Shown here: one piece after another, positions 12,701 to 27,216 of the stretch
Layout: every line of letters starts with the position of its first letter
Position numbering within the stretch: position 1 is the stretch's first letter
From: Trochalopteron elliotii
Lineage: Eukaryota; Chordata; Aves; Passeriformes; Leiothrichidae
Length of the DNA: 64,000 bases
Direction: 5' to 3'
Assembly: GCA_024734555.1 (NCBI GenBank)
Contig: JANPWX010000360.1
Coordinates: 40,875-104,874 of the forward strand
Notes under the pieces: model-generated
Seen by the model: only the letters and a program-made list of their open reading frames with translations
What the model was told of the DNA's origin: nothing
The model's database searches: none
Program-made: the position numbers and the translations under genes

Positions 12701-15700
12701 AGTGGGTGTCAGGAAGCTCAGTGCCATGTCTGGAGCAGTGAACTTCTCTGTCCCATCTGTGTGGACTCGAAGGCGAGTGGAAATATGCTCAAGTGCTTAT
12801 CATCCTTTGCATTCAAAAGTGCGAAGTCACAAATGAGATTTGTGCTTAAGAAATAAGCATTCAAACTCCTCATGGTTGTTTATTGCTAAATCAAATCTTT
12901 GTGGCATGTTGCAGTATTGAGAGGGCTGATTTTGTAATGTTTTTTCCTTACAAAAGGTTAACAAAGTTTGGTGTGCCTCAAAGCTGCTAAAAAAGAGGAA
13001 CGTTGGTCTGCCATTCTGGTACTGATAAAATATCTTCCTGCATTTACATAGGTTTTTCATGATAAATGAAATTTTGCTCCTTAGAAAACATGGTTAAAGC
13101 TGTAAATTTGTAAACTTTCAACTTGGCCTGTGTAAAAAGAGGTTGCCTTTAATCAAGTTAGTTTATTTTCAGTGTCTTAGCCTTAATTTAGTTAACATGA
13201 TTAGAACTAAATCTCTCTTGGCCTAGTAAATAATGCAAGATTCTATTTTGTAAGGTGCAGAGTGAGAAATATGAGAGAATTCTGTAACATGTTTGATTTT
13301 TGTATGTTCCTCTGTGAGTTTTTTAATGTTGTTTTTTATTTTTTGCTAAAGATCACAAAAGTATGAATCAGCTTTGTCCACAGAAAGCAAAATAGACAAC
13401 TCTTGATGATCCTGCCACTGGTACAAAAAAAAAGCAATTACACTGGAGTGTTACCTCCACCTACTCTGATTGCAGGCTGTGTGATTATGCGTGCAATGAC
13501 AATCCAAATAGATAAAATTAACTTTAAAGGCATATAAGTAAAGGTTCTTAAGTAAATATGCTGAAAAGTGTCTATGAAAAGAAGCTAAGTACTGTTATTC
13601 CATCAATGTGAGCAGCTGAGATGTGTACACATTGCAGTGTTAATGCAATATTTTTCTCAAAGAGTGTCATTAGAGTCACAAAACTTAGCTTTGAAGATTA
13701 CTTAGTATTCACATGTGTCATGAATCTGCTTTATTTTGCATTTTTTTTGCTTGCATTTCAGTAAATGTAAGAAATATCCTACTAGGTTTGTGCTAACTCA
13801 GATAAAAAAGAGCTCGTGTAAAAAACAGTACAAATCAAAGAGTACTGAACAAGTCTCATGTCCAAGATTGATGTGTCTTCAGCCTGGAGGATTTTCTTTC
13901 TCTCTTCCCTCAACTTTTGCAGCTGGTTTAATAAGATTGCCTCCCATATCATCTTTGCCTCTTCTTACTTGGCAGAGCCATGATTCTTGTTTGTTGTACT
14001 GAAATGATAACTTGAGATTCGTTTTCTTCTGCTTCATCCTCTGAAAAGATGTAAAGACCTCACCTGAACAGCACTTCCATATAGCTTTAGTAATAGGCAT
14101 TGAAAATGTACTTAAAAAACCCACACAGCCATGAACAATTCAAATAGGGTGAAAGTGTAAAATTAAAAGGTAATTTGAATTAATAAGATTCCCAAACATA
14201 ACACCTAGCAGAAAGTGGATTTAGAGAAAAAATTACCTGCTAGTATCTTTTGTAGCCAACAAACACAGCATGAAAGCAGTCTTTGTAAATCCTCATGTTT
14301 TTAAATGTCATAAAGTCTGCTAAGAAATAAAAAAACCCCTAAATTTACCCTATATATGCAGACAAAGAGGCAGAGCTATGCATTTCCTTTTCAACATTTA
14401 TCCTGTTTCTCAGAAATGTAGAATTGGTAAAAAAATCAGTTAACATAAGTTAGAATAGAGGAAGGGAATAATTTCAGAGCCAGTTGCATTGAATGACAGT
14501 TTTTGTATTTTTTCAGAGCAGTGGAAATTTGGTAATTGTACTATCAATGTACATCATTAATCTAAATGTGATGTTTGAAGGAAATGGAATTTAACCAGAC
14601 AATGCCTTCTGATTCCTCTGGTAGGCTGTGGAGAGGAGCCCTGGGATCTGTCAATGCTGATCACACTGGGGACACGTTAGGTGATGTAAGGAATGAGCTG
14701 TTGACACAAGAAGTGTCTGCTAGCAGCTTGGCTTAGGTCCTTTGTTGCAGAGAGAATTAAAAATAGTGATCAGAATAATACAGATTAGTCTCTGAATTTG
14801 TGCCTCTGGGAGGCTAACACTTAATATTCCCAGCAGAATTTGGACTTGACATGTGTGATATGCATACAGGGGAAAGTCTCTTCCTCTCTCCCTTTCCCCC
14901 TCCATTTTGTATTCCAAAGAAAAACACCTACCTCCCTCTTTTATGGGTTTCATTACTTTGATTTATTAACCTGATGGAAGAGTAAAGGCAGACTGTCCAT
15001 CTTCTCTTCATTCTGTTGTCCATAGCAGGGGGAATCAGAGATGATTTGCAAGTCCTGCTTTCCTGTCAGGACTTGTGTCACAGGCTTAGCATGGTTGAGA
15101 GGGCAGTAAGGTGTAACTTTATGATCATGCTCCTCTAAGTAAGTATTGGGACAGCCAAATTCATTCACAGTGGATTGCTTCAAGGATCAAAAGTGGCTTC
15201 AGGGCACAGTTTTGCATTTTGTGATGGTTTTATCTTTTCTAAGATAAATGTAAATTTATAATGTAAATCTTTTTGCATTTCCTACAGAGAGACCATCATC
15301 TCAGCAAAGGAAGGCTAGTTATGAAATATTTTACAACTGAAATACTTTACAAATATTTTTTCATACATCAGGCAGCCTGGGATCAGTGGGATGGCAAAAA
15401 TAGGATATATAAAAATGCTTCCCAATGAAATCTGTTCATTTCCAAAAAATGAAAATAGTCCATTGGTTCATTCCCCTATTCTCTCAGTGTATGGCAACAT
15501 AAAATTTACTTTTAATTTCCATTTTCTTTGTAGAATATCATTATCAAGTCACATTAAAAACATGCAGCCTTGAGAGAGTAGTGGCTTCTACTGATGCCAG
15601 TAAGGGAGCTTTCTGTACCCAGGCAGGTACATCTGTGGTCTGTGGTTTCAAAACATTGCAAAAAAATAAAGCTAAATGACTGTCATCATATTGTAATGCC

Positions 15701-16768
15701 CTCTGTGGTAGAAATCACTAGCTAAGTGTTTGATCTGGAAGAGCTAATTTTCTTTAAAAAAAAAAACAACCCAACCAAACCAAAACCCACAAACAAAAAT
15801 CTAAACCCTCAGACATGTTGTGAATTAGATGTAAAATAATGGATATATTGTTTAGTCTAACCACTCTGTACAGTCAGATTATTATAAGTAGGCTATTAAT
15901 CAGGAATTTAAAACCAGTAATCTATATACAGCTCAAAGATTAATAGTTCAATACTTTTTTCTTTGATTGATGCATACTCTAGATGCTTTCTGAAAAAATT
16001 ATATAACCATTGTAGTTGTCAGTTCCATCCCTATTAGCATATTTGGCCAATAAAGCTTTGAATGGTAAATTAACTTCTCCGTCCTGGAAATACCAGTAGT
16101 TTTTGATTGATTGATTGCTGTTGGAACAGTGAGGCATGAACAAAGAAATTCATAATCTCCACTAAAAACAATTGTAGAGGAATCAGGAAGTCATGTAAAT
16201 TCTGCTTGAGGATGCAGGCTGAGATGCCTTGCTCTCCTCAGTGTGCAGGTTCCAGTGTGTTCTGTTGAGTAGCTCAGACAAGCAATGGTTGAACGAGTCA
16301 GGGTTTAACAGTGCCTTTGAGTTCTGCTGCAGTGATTTTTTTTTGCAGCATTATATTGCTAATTTCTGAAGTTAATTTTTGAGTAGGCTCCAGAGGCAAT
16401 TGCAGACTCTCACTAGAATGCTGTGGGCTCTTTGTTTTTTCTTTCTTTACTTTCAGTCTACATCACATACTGTTTAAATTTCAAGTTTGTTACTTGGCTG
16501 CTGAATCTTCCTTAACTGTGCTCTTAGAAGAGAAGTTGCTTCTGAATGCAATTTTCATAAATTAAATCTTTTAAAGCAGCATTACAGTGTGTCACTCTTA
16601 CAGTATTAGTAGATAGCCAAATGGATCATGGATATGGAGCATTCACAGGTTTCTCTGTACATAGGAGTGGGTTGTCAGGACAGGGCAAAGAGTTGTCATA
16701 TGGTTTCCTGTGCAGAATATTTTTCTGGGAAAGCACTGGAGTGTGGCAGTCTGTTGGTAATAAATACC

Positions 16769-16797
16769 TTGTTAAATAAATAAATAAATAAATAAAT
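16769..16797. repeat. (AAAT)n microsatellite
   Basis: A run of TAAA/AAAT tetranucleotides, about six to seven units, within GPR176 intron 1. Likely length-polymorphic. Confidence 0.95.
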
Positions 16798-17737
16798 GGA
16801 TCTCTTCAACAGAATCTGAAAGAGATCCATATGCTAGTTTGCTAAAATGAAAGCATCTTAATGAAGACCTTTTGGAACACAGGTGGCTATTTTTCCTGCT
16901 ATATTTATATAATTTTCAAAATATGAGAGATTATTACAATTATGCAATCTAAAATTACTATCACAGTGAAGCCTTCTGTTTGCTTGTATTAAACTTACCT
17001 TTGAAGTTTTGCACAGTGATTGATTCTCATGTGGTTTTCCCCAGTACACATTTGGAAGCAAATTGTTTTGAACAGTTACTGACAATGGGTTGTCTCCCAC
17101 TGGAAAATCAGAGTTGAGGTAACCTCTGACAGTGAATTGTGCTGTTCTTGGAGTGCCTCCTCATTAAGCAGTACTGATGCTTATATTGGCACTTCAGTAA
17201 CTGAATGGTTTATTACAATGTCTCTTAGGTGAAGAGAATTTATGGAATGCCTTTTTCTTAAGTTTTTTTTTAATAAAATGTCCTATCCAGATTGAATTAA
17301 TATGAGAAAAACAACTCAGATATATAGTCATTTGTTTGCATTTAAGATTCTTTGATAATATATTCTTAGTGTAAGCATGCTGATGGCTTGCTTTTGAAAC
17401 TTCAATGACAGTTTGATAACAAAACTGGGAGTAATTTTGTTACATGGCATTGTTCACCACATACACTACTGTTTGTTGGGTTTTTTTAACTATTTACTTT
17501 TTTCTTTTTTAATTAATTTATCATAGGTTTTTGATGAGATTTGCTTATTTCCAGTGCTAGTTTAATGCCTAGTAACTTGTTCTAATAAAACACCCCAAAC
17601 ACATTCCAAATCCAAACAATACAACTGTGTTGTTTTAATTGTGGGGGGATTTTACATTTGAATTTGTGAATCTATTTATTAAGTTGTTTTTGTGGTCATT
17701 GTTGATACAAATAAGTATAATGGTGAAATAAAAGTAA

Positions 17738-17842
17738 TCTAAAGATTCAATCTTCCTCACAATGTATCTTCCTCACAATTACTTCTCACAAGTAATCTTC
17801 CTCACAAATGAATCAAGAAGATATGTTTTGAAGATATGTTTT
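17738..17842. repeat. degenerate short repeats (ATCTTCCTCACAA-like and GAAGATATGTTTT)
   Basis: ATCTTCCTCACAA occurs three times with variants between 17749 and 17807, and GAAGATATGTTTT occurs twice near 17817-17842, just before a CR1 copy. It is a small degenerate minisatellite with no coding content. Confidence 0.7.
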
Positions 17843-18161
17843 ATCAATGCATATAAATAGCTTACGGGCAGATGTCGAGAGGATGGGGCCAGGCTCTTTT
17901 TAGTGGTGCCCTTTTAGGAGAAAGGGTACAAATTGAAACACAGGAAATTACATCTGAATATGTGGCAAAACTCCTTTACTTCAAGGATGACAGAGCACTG
18001 GAACATTCTGCCATGAGAGAGTGTGGAGTCTCCTTCTCTGGAGATATTCAAAACCTGTCTGGATGTGATCCTCTGCAACCTGCTCTGGGTGAACCTGCCT
18101 TACCAGGGGGTTGGACTGGATAATCTCCAGAGGTCTCTTCCAACTCCAACCATTCTGTGAA
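17840..18161 (+). mobile_element. CR1 LINE 3' fragment
   Basis: Shows the CR1 order GAGAGGATGGGGCCAGGCTC, then TGGAGTCTCCTTCTCTGGAG with ATATTCAAAA, then CTCCAGAGGTCTCTTCCAAC, ending in CATTCTGTGA. It is in sense orientation within GPR176 intron 1 and is 5'-truncated. The terminal octamer repeat is reduced to one unit. Confidence 0.93.
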
Positions 18162-19629
18162 ACAACTGAAATATTGTCCATATCAAAAATAATGTGGTTA
18201 AGAAAAACTAGATCTTTGATTGCTTCTGAAAGGTTTCATCTGAAAATTATCAAAACCACTTCGGTAAGGAAGAATTTAGTCTTTCATGTGCAACAGCTTA
18301 AATTGACCAAGACCAAGAAAAAAACCAGATCTGGTTTGTACTGCCTCTGTCTGATGTAATATTGTTACTGTGGTCTAAGAACTGCTGTCAGCGGTGTCCT
18401 TGTTTTATCCATACATGACATTCTTTTAACATTCTTTTAATAAGCCATTCTTGCTTTATTGTTTCTGCTGATGCTTTCACACATATTTGCTTCTGTTTGC
18501 ATTTCATTCACACTGATCTTGGTATTTCTGTTGCAGGTCTCCACAGACAAATCCCTAAATGGCTCAGGAAAGGATCCACTACTATTTCTTGTGTTAAGGT
18601 CACAAGTTGAAGTATGCCAAAACCCCTGTAGTTAAATAAACAAGAGCTTTTTCTTTGTCTCTGCTATCTTGGAAGACCTTTTGGATTTGTCATAGTGATT
18701 TTTGAGGGACTATTAAAATATACAATCCTTCTCTCACTCTTCATATTCCCCCTGAAGGTACAAAGTGTGTTCATGTTTGTTTTTAAGGTAACGAGATTAA
18801 TTTTGTACTTATTACTGAAAATATTGCATCCAGGCCATGGAGGTACAACTTGAAGAGTTTTCATGTGTTAATGACACATTTTAGTCCCTTAATGGAAGAG
18901 CTGAAATCACTATAGATATTTGGCATATTTTTTTGCTGGTACTTCATCTGCTGAAGTCAAGAGAAATTGCTGGATTGTTTTTACTTTCTGCTTGTTTCCA
19001 TGTGGCCTAGAGAGATATGAAACATTTTCAACTGCTGACAGTGGATGACTCAGTACAAGAGAGGAGCAATTACATAAATGTGTCATCCAAGCATTCCCAA
19101 CCAGTGTGATATGGTAGTTTTTGTAGGAAAGCAAAAGGGAAAAAATGTGTGAGAAATGTAAAAGTACAAAAGATGAAATATAAGTAATAGATGCCTTGGT
19201 TTGTAGCAGTAAATGAGTTGAATGTTTAATAAGAAGAGGTCAATGATGCAGCAGCTAACATCTTGGTTATTTGTGGATTTACTGCCCGTGTCACAAGAAG
19301 AAATGTTTTAGAGATGGCTGCAGAGAACAGATGCAAGAACTGTGGAAAGCTTTGCTAATGAGCATGTATTTGTATATGTGTGTAGGAAAACACAGCAAGC
19401 TGTAACTGATTTGATGCACCCACTTGCTGATTTGCCCCAATCAGATAAGTCACTGCCTGTGTGCTGTGTATCCTCTTTGGTGGAAGAGGTAGGACATGCA
19501 CATATGGAGCCTCTCTCTTGTTTCTGCTGGAGGCTGCTGTCCTTTACAGGGTTAGCTGTATGCTGCACTTGTCTTAGGTTCATTTAATATTTACATGCAT
19601 ATGGCTCATACATGATTTACCTTATCAGG

Positions 19630-19632
19630 TCA

Positions 19633-19668
<36 letters not shown>
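19630..19668. repeat. (TA)n microsatellite with CATATA interruption
   Basis: About 39 bp of alternating TA with one CA interruption in the middle. It is self-complementary and could form a cruciform. Expected to be length-polymorphic. Confidence 0.95.
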
Positions 19669-22600
19669 GGAAGACATTGAATTATTTTTTAGTTTCAGAA
19701 AATAAAACTAGAAACTAATTTTATATTATTCCAGCTTTTTATCATTTTTTCATATTGAAATCAGTTTTGATTGTAATATTCTAAGAGGCCCAAAAATTCC
19801 ATTTGCCAGCAGAGAGATTCTGTTCAGCTGCATCTATCAGCAAAACACAAGTTTAAAATTATATACTGCATGCAGATGATTGATGAGGGAGTTTGTGTCA
19901 TCAGTACATGATAGGTCATGCATTGCTGCACTAATGCAATGTAACATGCAGCAAAGTACTGGCAATGTTATGGCAGGTTTCAGGACACATTATCTTCTGC
20001 TGTGTCCAGCAATTTATGAAGTTCAAATATGGATGTCTATTTGTATTTCTAACACTAGGGAAGAAAAGGAGATTTAAAGCAAAAATGACCATGTTCTCTT
20101 CCTTTGCCAGTATGGCAGTCATCTGGATTATTGGAAGGTTAAAGAAAAGTTAAAAACTCTTTCCACACATCAGGGATGTATTTGGGGTGACTGTTAGGCA
20201 GTTTTACAGCTTACCTTACTATCAGAACTATTTTGCTGCTAGACAGTGTCCAGACCTAAAATGTTTTTTTAAAAATCATATTCTTAAGGCCAAGAAAATT
20301 TTAAATGTTTCTCCAGTTTCTGCATCTTAATCTGGTTCCATTTACTACAGTCAATTCTGGGCACTTGCATGTTGCTTTGGATTCTAAGCCATCAGTCCTA
20401 ATGAGCTGCACTCCTGGCTTTTTTTAATTGAATGGAAGTGTTAAGTACTAATATTATTTTTTTTCAGTGTTTCCTGTGAAGGTATTTGAAGATTGAAAAG
20501 TTGAGGCCCATTTCACTGAGCCCAGTGTTATTCTGGGTTTAACAGTGCTGTTTTACAGAGAACAGACCTGTGAACTGTGTCTTGCTGGGAGGATTTTGAG
20601 CAAAGCAAAGGGTTATAAAAAGAGTAAAAGAAAGCAGATTGGGAGTGGAAATACAGAAGTCCAATAGTTGAGTTCTGTGGCAGACTGTAAAAAAATAAGG
20701 GAGAAGAAATCTGGGGAGAGTCTCCGTCAACAATTGATTCTGTAAGTGAAATGATCAAAAAGATCTAAAATGACACTTCATGCCTCTATACATTTTAAGA
20801 GAAAACAAACCAAATCAAACCAAACCCCACTTCTTGCATTCTGTCAGGCCAGAAATGCCACCATCATCTTAACAGTGAAGCACTTCACCTGCCCAGAGTT
20901 ACCCCATGGGAACATTTCTCTTTGACAGATGGAATAAATCTGATTTGGTTCCATAAATTCATATTTCTTCAGAGAAATGCCACACTTTTGTAACTAAATA
21001 GAATATTTTTCCATGTGATTTTTTAAAATAGTACTTGATTTAGGATCATACTGATTTTTTTTTTTACAGTTCCTGATTTTTCAGATGTGTGTCAGAGTCC
21101 CCAGACCTACTTTCTTATTTCTTGTGTGTATTACTTGAGTACATTTACAGGACTGGGAGGAGTGGAGAGAACCATTCATTACAGTCAGCTGGCAGGGAGG
21201 GAAAAAAGCTTGTTTCTAAATATAATGTAAATTAATCCCACTGCATAGGATGTATTAGGCATATGTAATTCCTGTCTGAAGACATCTGTGTTTGAAAAGT
21301 GAAGAGCAAATATAACCAGCTGGTGACCTGGTGAATGGTTGCATGGCAAAACCATATAAAAAATAAAATTTTGTTTCTAGTAAACTGGTACTTGGAGAAA
21401 GGGAAGCACTGGCAAACTAATGCAGGAATGACATCAGATCTTTCTTGGTTGTATAGAGCAAAAAAAAGTCACAGGACTGTGAGGTAGGTCCAGAAATAGT
21501 TTCTCCTCTATGAAATACCTGTTAGTGTGGTATCTTTCAGCTACAAACTCCCTAAGTTCAGCTGTAATGGGAGATGAAAATTGGTGCTAATGGGTAGGAT
21601 TTTTTTTTAATCGAGATTGCAAGATAGCCTCAATTTCCAAAGATAAAGTCTGTCTTCCAACAACTAGTAATTACCACAGGCTTTTAAAATTTTGGTCTCT
21701 GTTAAGTGTCATTCATTTTAAATTGTGTATATGTCTCATTTTTTCCTCAATAAGCAAGCCAGTGAAAAAAGCTACCCAGTAATTTAGTAAAATTAAAATT
21801 GTCCACGTGGTTGTATAGGCTTCATAGATCTCACATATTCCACTATATTCCAATATGGCATAGCAACTGATTATTTTTATAAGTTTTGTCTGAAAATCCT
21901 GAGTGAACAACTAGAAAAGTACTGGATGCAGAAAAAATAATTTTGCATAAGCACGATATTGTTGGACTGTATCTGCATTGCATTCTGGTCTGGTTGCATT
22001 TTGTAAAGAGTGGATATAAGGGTGAAGGCAGGAGAGAATAAGGTTCTGAACAGCACAGGAGGTCATCAAGTTGAGTGTGGAAGGTGAGAAGTTGCTCCTG
22101 TCAGCTGTTGATGGTGGAGCAGCTTACAGTCCAGGCCAGATGCTGGAGTTGCTCTAAAACACATTTTTTTCCGCAGCCTCACAAGTGCAAAACAGTCAGT
22201 CTCCTCCTGGGTGTGCCCTTGGCATGTCACACAGAGATGACAGGGGTCCCACGGCTTCCTCCTAAAAGAGCCTCCTTAGGGACTAGGGCTGGCTTTCTAA
22301 ATGAAGCATCTGTGATGTGGGAAGTCACACCTTTGTGACCTTACGTCCTTAATGGCACCAACATACCTGCCTATGAATTGCAGGTGCTTTTGGGAAGCCA
22401 GACAAAAAAAAAGATGCATTTCAAGAGCCATGTCTGCACTTACATAGGGAGGTTACCAACCAAAGTGACTGCAGGCTCTCTGCAAACAAAGAGGTACAAA
22501 AAGGCAGATGGCATTGTTATTTAGAAACAATTCTTAAAACTTGCTTGTTTCCTGTGTTAAGACTGCTATTTGCAGTTACATTCAGCACAGTGGTCAGGAT

Positions 22601-23153
22601 TGCTCAAGTAAATCACCCTGCTGCTTGACAGTCCTTTCATGACAATACAGGTTCAAAACAGCCCTTTTTTGAGTACTTTATAAAACAAAGGGACAATGGG
22701 TATTCCTCTTGTGCCAAGGATGGTGAAGAATAGACAGATTGTTCAGAGAGATTACTGGCTTCACTTGCATTCTAGGCCTTGTGGTGTTTCACTGGCAGCA
22801 TCAGATTTGCTCTCTGAGGGTGACTGGCATGAAGCCTTGTGTAAGGTGGCCAGGGGGTTCGCTAGATATGATCCTTTGTTGGCAAAGGAGATTCAGGATC
22901 CCAGACTTCTGCTAATGATTTCACATATGCTGATGATGTGGGCATCCAATATTTTTACCTCTTCTGTATCTGTTCCTTGTATTTCCTTTCTCAGTATAAC
23001 TGGTCAAAACATTGGTCCCTATGTCCCATTGTCTCTCATGGAGATCATGTAAAATCCTTGGTTTAAAAAATTTGGTTACATTTTTGTACTAAGGCTGGTC
23101 CCTTAAGCACTGTGATTCAAAAAGTTACTGACTTTGAAAAAACTTTATATTAC

Positions 23154-23703
23154 TGTTGTTATAAATGAATATCAGCCAATCAGATAAAAAGCACAAGATT
23201 TTTATTTTTCCATTTTCAAAAATCTATCTGAGACAGCCACAAGCAACATTGATCGAATGCTGGGTGAACAGGCGATCAGCAGCAAGGGTGCTGTCCTGCC
23301 CTGTCCACGATTTCTGAGTTTTTGGGTCTGGTTTTTATACTGTTATTTGTGCCTAGTGGCTAGTCCATTGTATATCTGTTCAATTTTCACATTCATGCGC
23401 CGTCTTTCACTTGTTGATGGGCTTTGAACAGATTTCCAGCACTGGTGTAGGGTTTGAAAAGGAGTTCCTGGAACCCGGCTTTTCGGATGGTGATTTTACT
23501 TCCTCTCCAGGTCCTCCATCGAAATTGGCATCGGTTGTTTGATGGTGCAGGTGCACAGAGTCTGATTCGATCAATGAGCCATATCCTGCTCAGCCAGTCT
23601 TTTCAGTTGTAAATCCAGGTCTCATCCTGCTGTCTTACAATTGCAAAGTAAGTCCCGGTATCCGGGACACCTTCCCTTTATGGGAACTAGGACTTACTTC
23701 ACA
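23154..23703 (-). mobile_element. solo LTR (copy A of an LTR pair), antisense
   Basis: On the - strand it starts TGTGAAGTAAGTCC and ends TTATAACAACA. It contains a TATAAAAACC box (+ 23332-23340) and, about 130 nt later, AATAAA (TTTATT on + at 23201-23206). It shares ordered similarity along its length with 46512-47059: GACAGCCACA, ATTTTTCCATTTT, TCTTTCACTTG, GAACAGATTTCC, TCGAAATTGG/TCGAAATGGG. This shows that both are copies of one repeat family. CpG-containing sites have diverged between them, so both are old. No clear target-site duplication remains. Confidence 0.72.
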
Positions 23704-25396
23704 GTGTTCCAAGATTTACAAAGTATAATATTTTGATACATTATTTCATTTACTACATCTACTGCATCTACTACATTTCTAATATTCTAATACACGAATT
23801 TATCCATCATATCTATCACACTGTTATGGTTAGAACAGTACATCTGGACATTCTTTTTTCAGTTTTTCAATTTCCTAGCTTAGGTTTGAAAGGCAATGCT
23901 ACGCTTTGCTGCCATATTCTCCTGATATGGGAACAATCCATGGTTCTGAAGTTGAAGATGCAATATTCTCTAAATTTTTTCCTTCCAAGGATCTTGAAGA
24001 GTTTCAACTTCTTTGAGGAGATTGGTTTTAAAGTAGAGGCCAGGAATTCAGGCAAGTCAAGTGTACTTAAGCAAAATAAGTGGGTTTCGTTGTTTTCTTG
24101 ATTGGCTGAAATGATCTTGATGGTTGCTGAAGGACCGTAGTTTATCAAAAGGAAGAAAATTATTGTTCCTGTCTAGAAATTCTTTCCATTTAGTGGGGTA
24201 GCAAATACAAAAGGTGAGGCAGGAAAAAGTGGCAGAGGGTATGAAGAACTGGAAGATTACCAATGCAATGCTTTTTTACCTTCCTTCAAATAAGCATATC
24301 TGAAAGAAGTACAAGTGGGAATACAAGACCATTAGCAGGATGGAGTTACTTTAGAATCTCCCTACAGACAATAAACATCAAATACTAAAGACAACAGTAC
24401 AAAAAAAAGTCACAATGGAAATATAATAATGATAATTTTACATATTAATTTTGACATTAAAAATACCATCATACCACATAAGTTATGCCTGCTGTAAGTA
24501 TAACTTAAAATTTCCTCATAAATGTTTTTCTGTCTTTGCTCCACCTTCAGAGCAAGTCAGAGTAGCAGCTGCCAGTGGATTATGTAGGCAGATTGTTACC
24601 TTGGACTAATTCTAAGTGGTGCTGCAATAAAAGCCAGTGACATACCTGTTCCTGCAAGGAAATCTTTGTTCACATTAGTGAAATCTTAGTCACTGAGACT
24701 TAGCTGCTATGAACTAGCTCCTTCCATAAAATCTTTCCTACCTTGTAACTATGCATTGCTGGGAACAGAAACCACGTAGACAAGTATCACACTTTAAATG
24801 AAAGGGCTTCCAATATAATTTTGATCTATGCTGAAACACCCTGCAGGGAACTACTCTCTGCTGGGCAAATCCTGCTTTGTGTAGTTCATTTGACCTTATA
24901 AATCTCTTACATAATTATACTTCTGAATCAATAGTTATGATGAAAATAGGAATCTGTGAATGAAAATTCTAAAAATAGGAGTGAGAAACATTTCAAAATT
25001 AGGGAGTTCACCTGCTTTATGAAGAGAAAAGAAGGTTTGGCATACAGCAAACCTTGTTCCAAGGTAGTTCATTTGCAGCAGACACATCATTTTGGATACA
25101 AAACATTTGGTTGCACATATGCACAAACTGAAATTGAAAAAAATAGACTAAAATGACAAATATTTTCCCACTATTTAAAACTGGACTACAGTTGTATTTT
25201 ATCTCTGAACTTTGAAGTTCGTAGCAAAAATGTTAGAAAAGGTTGGATTGGGTTTCAGGAGGTTTACTTTTTGTTTTAGTTTTATGGTTTTCTTTAATCT
25301 ATAAAGCTTATTCCACCACTCTCATAGCTACACTTCTTCAAACTAATACAAAAAGAATTATAAAGATTATAAAGTATTGCAAGAATTTATCCATGC

Positions 25397-25473
25397 TTGA
25401 GCAGAGTTTGGCCGATGTGATGTTCAGAGGTCCCTTCCAGCCACAACCATTCTGTGATTCTGTGGTTCTGTGA
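25397..25473 (+). mobile_element. CR1 LINE 3' terminal fragment (very short)
   Basis: Only the last ~75 bp of CR1 is present: TGTTCAGAGGTCCCTTCCAG, then CCACAACCATTCTGTGATTC, then TGTGGTTCTGTGA. The 3' octamer repeat is kept in three units. This is the extreme 5' truncation typical of CR1. Confidence 0.9.
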
Positions 25474-26814
25474 CAAATTTACACATTTCTTCAAGCTGTG
25501 TAAGCCAAAATATATCCTGATACATCCATATTATTTCTGGAAATGAATACATAAACATACATATTAATAAGAAGAGTATTTGATAGTTACCTGTCATGAG
25601 TGCCAGAAATGTTTCCAATTAACCACTTTTTTGGAGTATGGTTTGTCAGAGTAAGTTCTGTGAAAAACACCTTCCTCAAAATACTTTGAAAAACAGTAAT
25701 AAATAGTACTGGAGAGCTGTGATGTTTCAACACGAGAATTTTTCCCATTCATCATGTTCATAAGAAACTGACTTTTTTAGCTTTTAATGAATGATTTTAT
25801 CGACTAAGCCTAGTTTCTAACCTTTTTTGTGACTTCCTGATTTGTTTTTTCATAAAGAAGGCTGCCAGCTCCTTCCCTGTGACAATGCAGGGAGCGTGGG
25901 TGGGGTACACAGAGGCTCACTGCTAGGAAGGATGGCTGGATTCCGGGAACCCTGCTCTGGAGGGAAGTGAGCAAGCAGAGGACAGCAGGTTGTGAGGAGG
26001 AGGATTTTGCTGGAGTGTGGACTTTGTTTTGATTCAGTTGTGTGCCAATTAAAGTTAACAAAAGGTAAGATGGAGGTCATACCCAGCTAATGGATTGAGT
26101 TCCATGAATTAACTGACAAAGAGCAGTATTTATTTTTTTTTTTTTTGTTTGGATGACTGCATGGCAAATGCATTTCTTCAGATAACTGTCTCTGGTTTCC
26201 ATGGTGATCTTACTTCTGCTTGTTAAAGGTATTTTTAAGACTCTTTCACATTATTTGAAGTATTGCTAAAAGCTAGTACTTCAGGACTATCTCAGCTGTT
26301 GATGCCTGCACATACATATTGCATCTGGCAGTGAAATTCAAGGAGTACAAATTGGAAGAGGAGCAAAAGTAATTTTTGCTGTTTTGAATCAGACTAATGT
26401 CCTCTGATAACATTTCATGATCAAAGAATGTTACTATTTTCAGATTCAGTGAAGTTGAACAACAATAAAGGCTAGAAGGACTTCTGGGCAGCATGCTGTG
26501 GTGAACAATTGTATGTACTTTCTCAGTGTACTGTGCAACTTAATGTACGGTGTGGCTGCTTATCTATGATGTTTCTCAATTAAAAAAACCAGTAGGGGAT
26601 GACTGGAAAGAACCATCTTTTCAATCTCATACAATAGAGTTGGTATATAGTACCTGGAGATTATTGAATATTGACAGTTATGATAATAACAGGATAAAAT
26701 GAACTCTGACTTGGTAGGTTTTAAACATGTTTCTAATGTGAAAAGAGCTGCTTGTTACGCAGTGGTTACCTTTAATATTTCCCTTTTTTTTTTTTTTTTC
26801 TTGGAGAAATGGTC

Positions 26815-27216
26815 AAGGGCACAGATGAGCTCCTTATGAGGAGCAGCTGAGGTCACTTGGTTTGTTCTGCTTGGAGAAGGCAGAGGGGTGGCCTCATTTC
26901 AGTCTACACCTTCCTCCAGGGAGGCAGCAGAATGGGAGGTGCTGATCTCCTCTCTCTGGTGACCAGCAATGGGACACGAAATGGAATCAAGCTGCATCAG
27001 GGGAAGCTCAGATGGGACATTAGGAAGAGGTTCTTCACCGAGAGGGTGGTTGGTCACTGGAACAGGCTCCCCAGAGAAGTGGTCACAGCACCAACCCTGA
27101 CAGGGTTCAGGGAGTGTCTGGATGATGCTCTTAGTCATAGGGTTTAGTTGTAGGCAGTCTTGAGGGAGTCAATGAACCTCACTGGGCCCCTTCCAACTTC
27201 AGCTATTCTATTCTAA
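26815..27216 (+). mobile_element. CR1 LINE 3' fragment
   Basis: Includes GCTTGGAGAAGGCAGAGGGG, the ORF2 C-terminal remnant GTGGTTGGTCACTGGAACAG with GCTCCCCAGAG, and the CCCCTTCCAACTTCAGC end followed by TATTCTATTCTA. A 96-codon open frame at 26857-27147 is a leftover of the CR1 reverse-transcriptase ORF, not a host gene. A poly-T tract lies just before it. Confidence 0.93.

Noticed and set aside
23733..24148. Overlapping open frames of 93-122 codons just downstream of LTR copy A, possible retroviral internal remnant
   Set aside because: Composition is plain A+T-rich intron with Ile/Tyr/Phe bias; no retroviral motif is seen, and the position is on the U3 side, where the host flank is expected.
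26857..27147. 96-codon open frame with RVVGHWNRLP-type sequence
   Set aside because: A well-known CR1 ORF2 C-terminal remnant, not a host gene.
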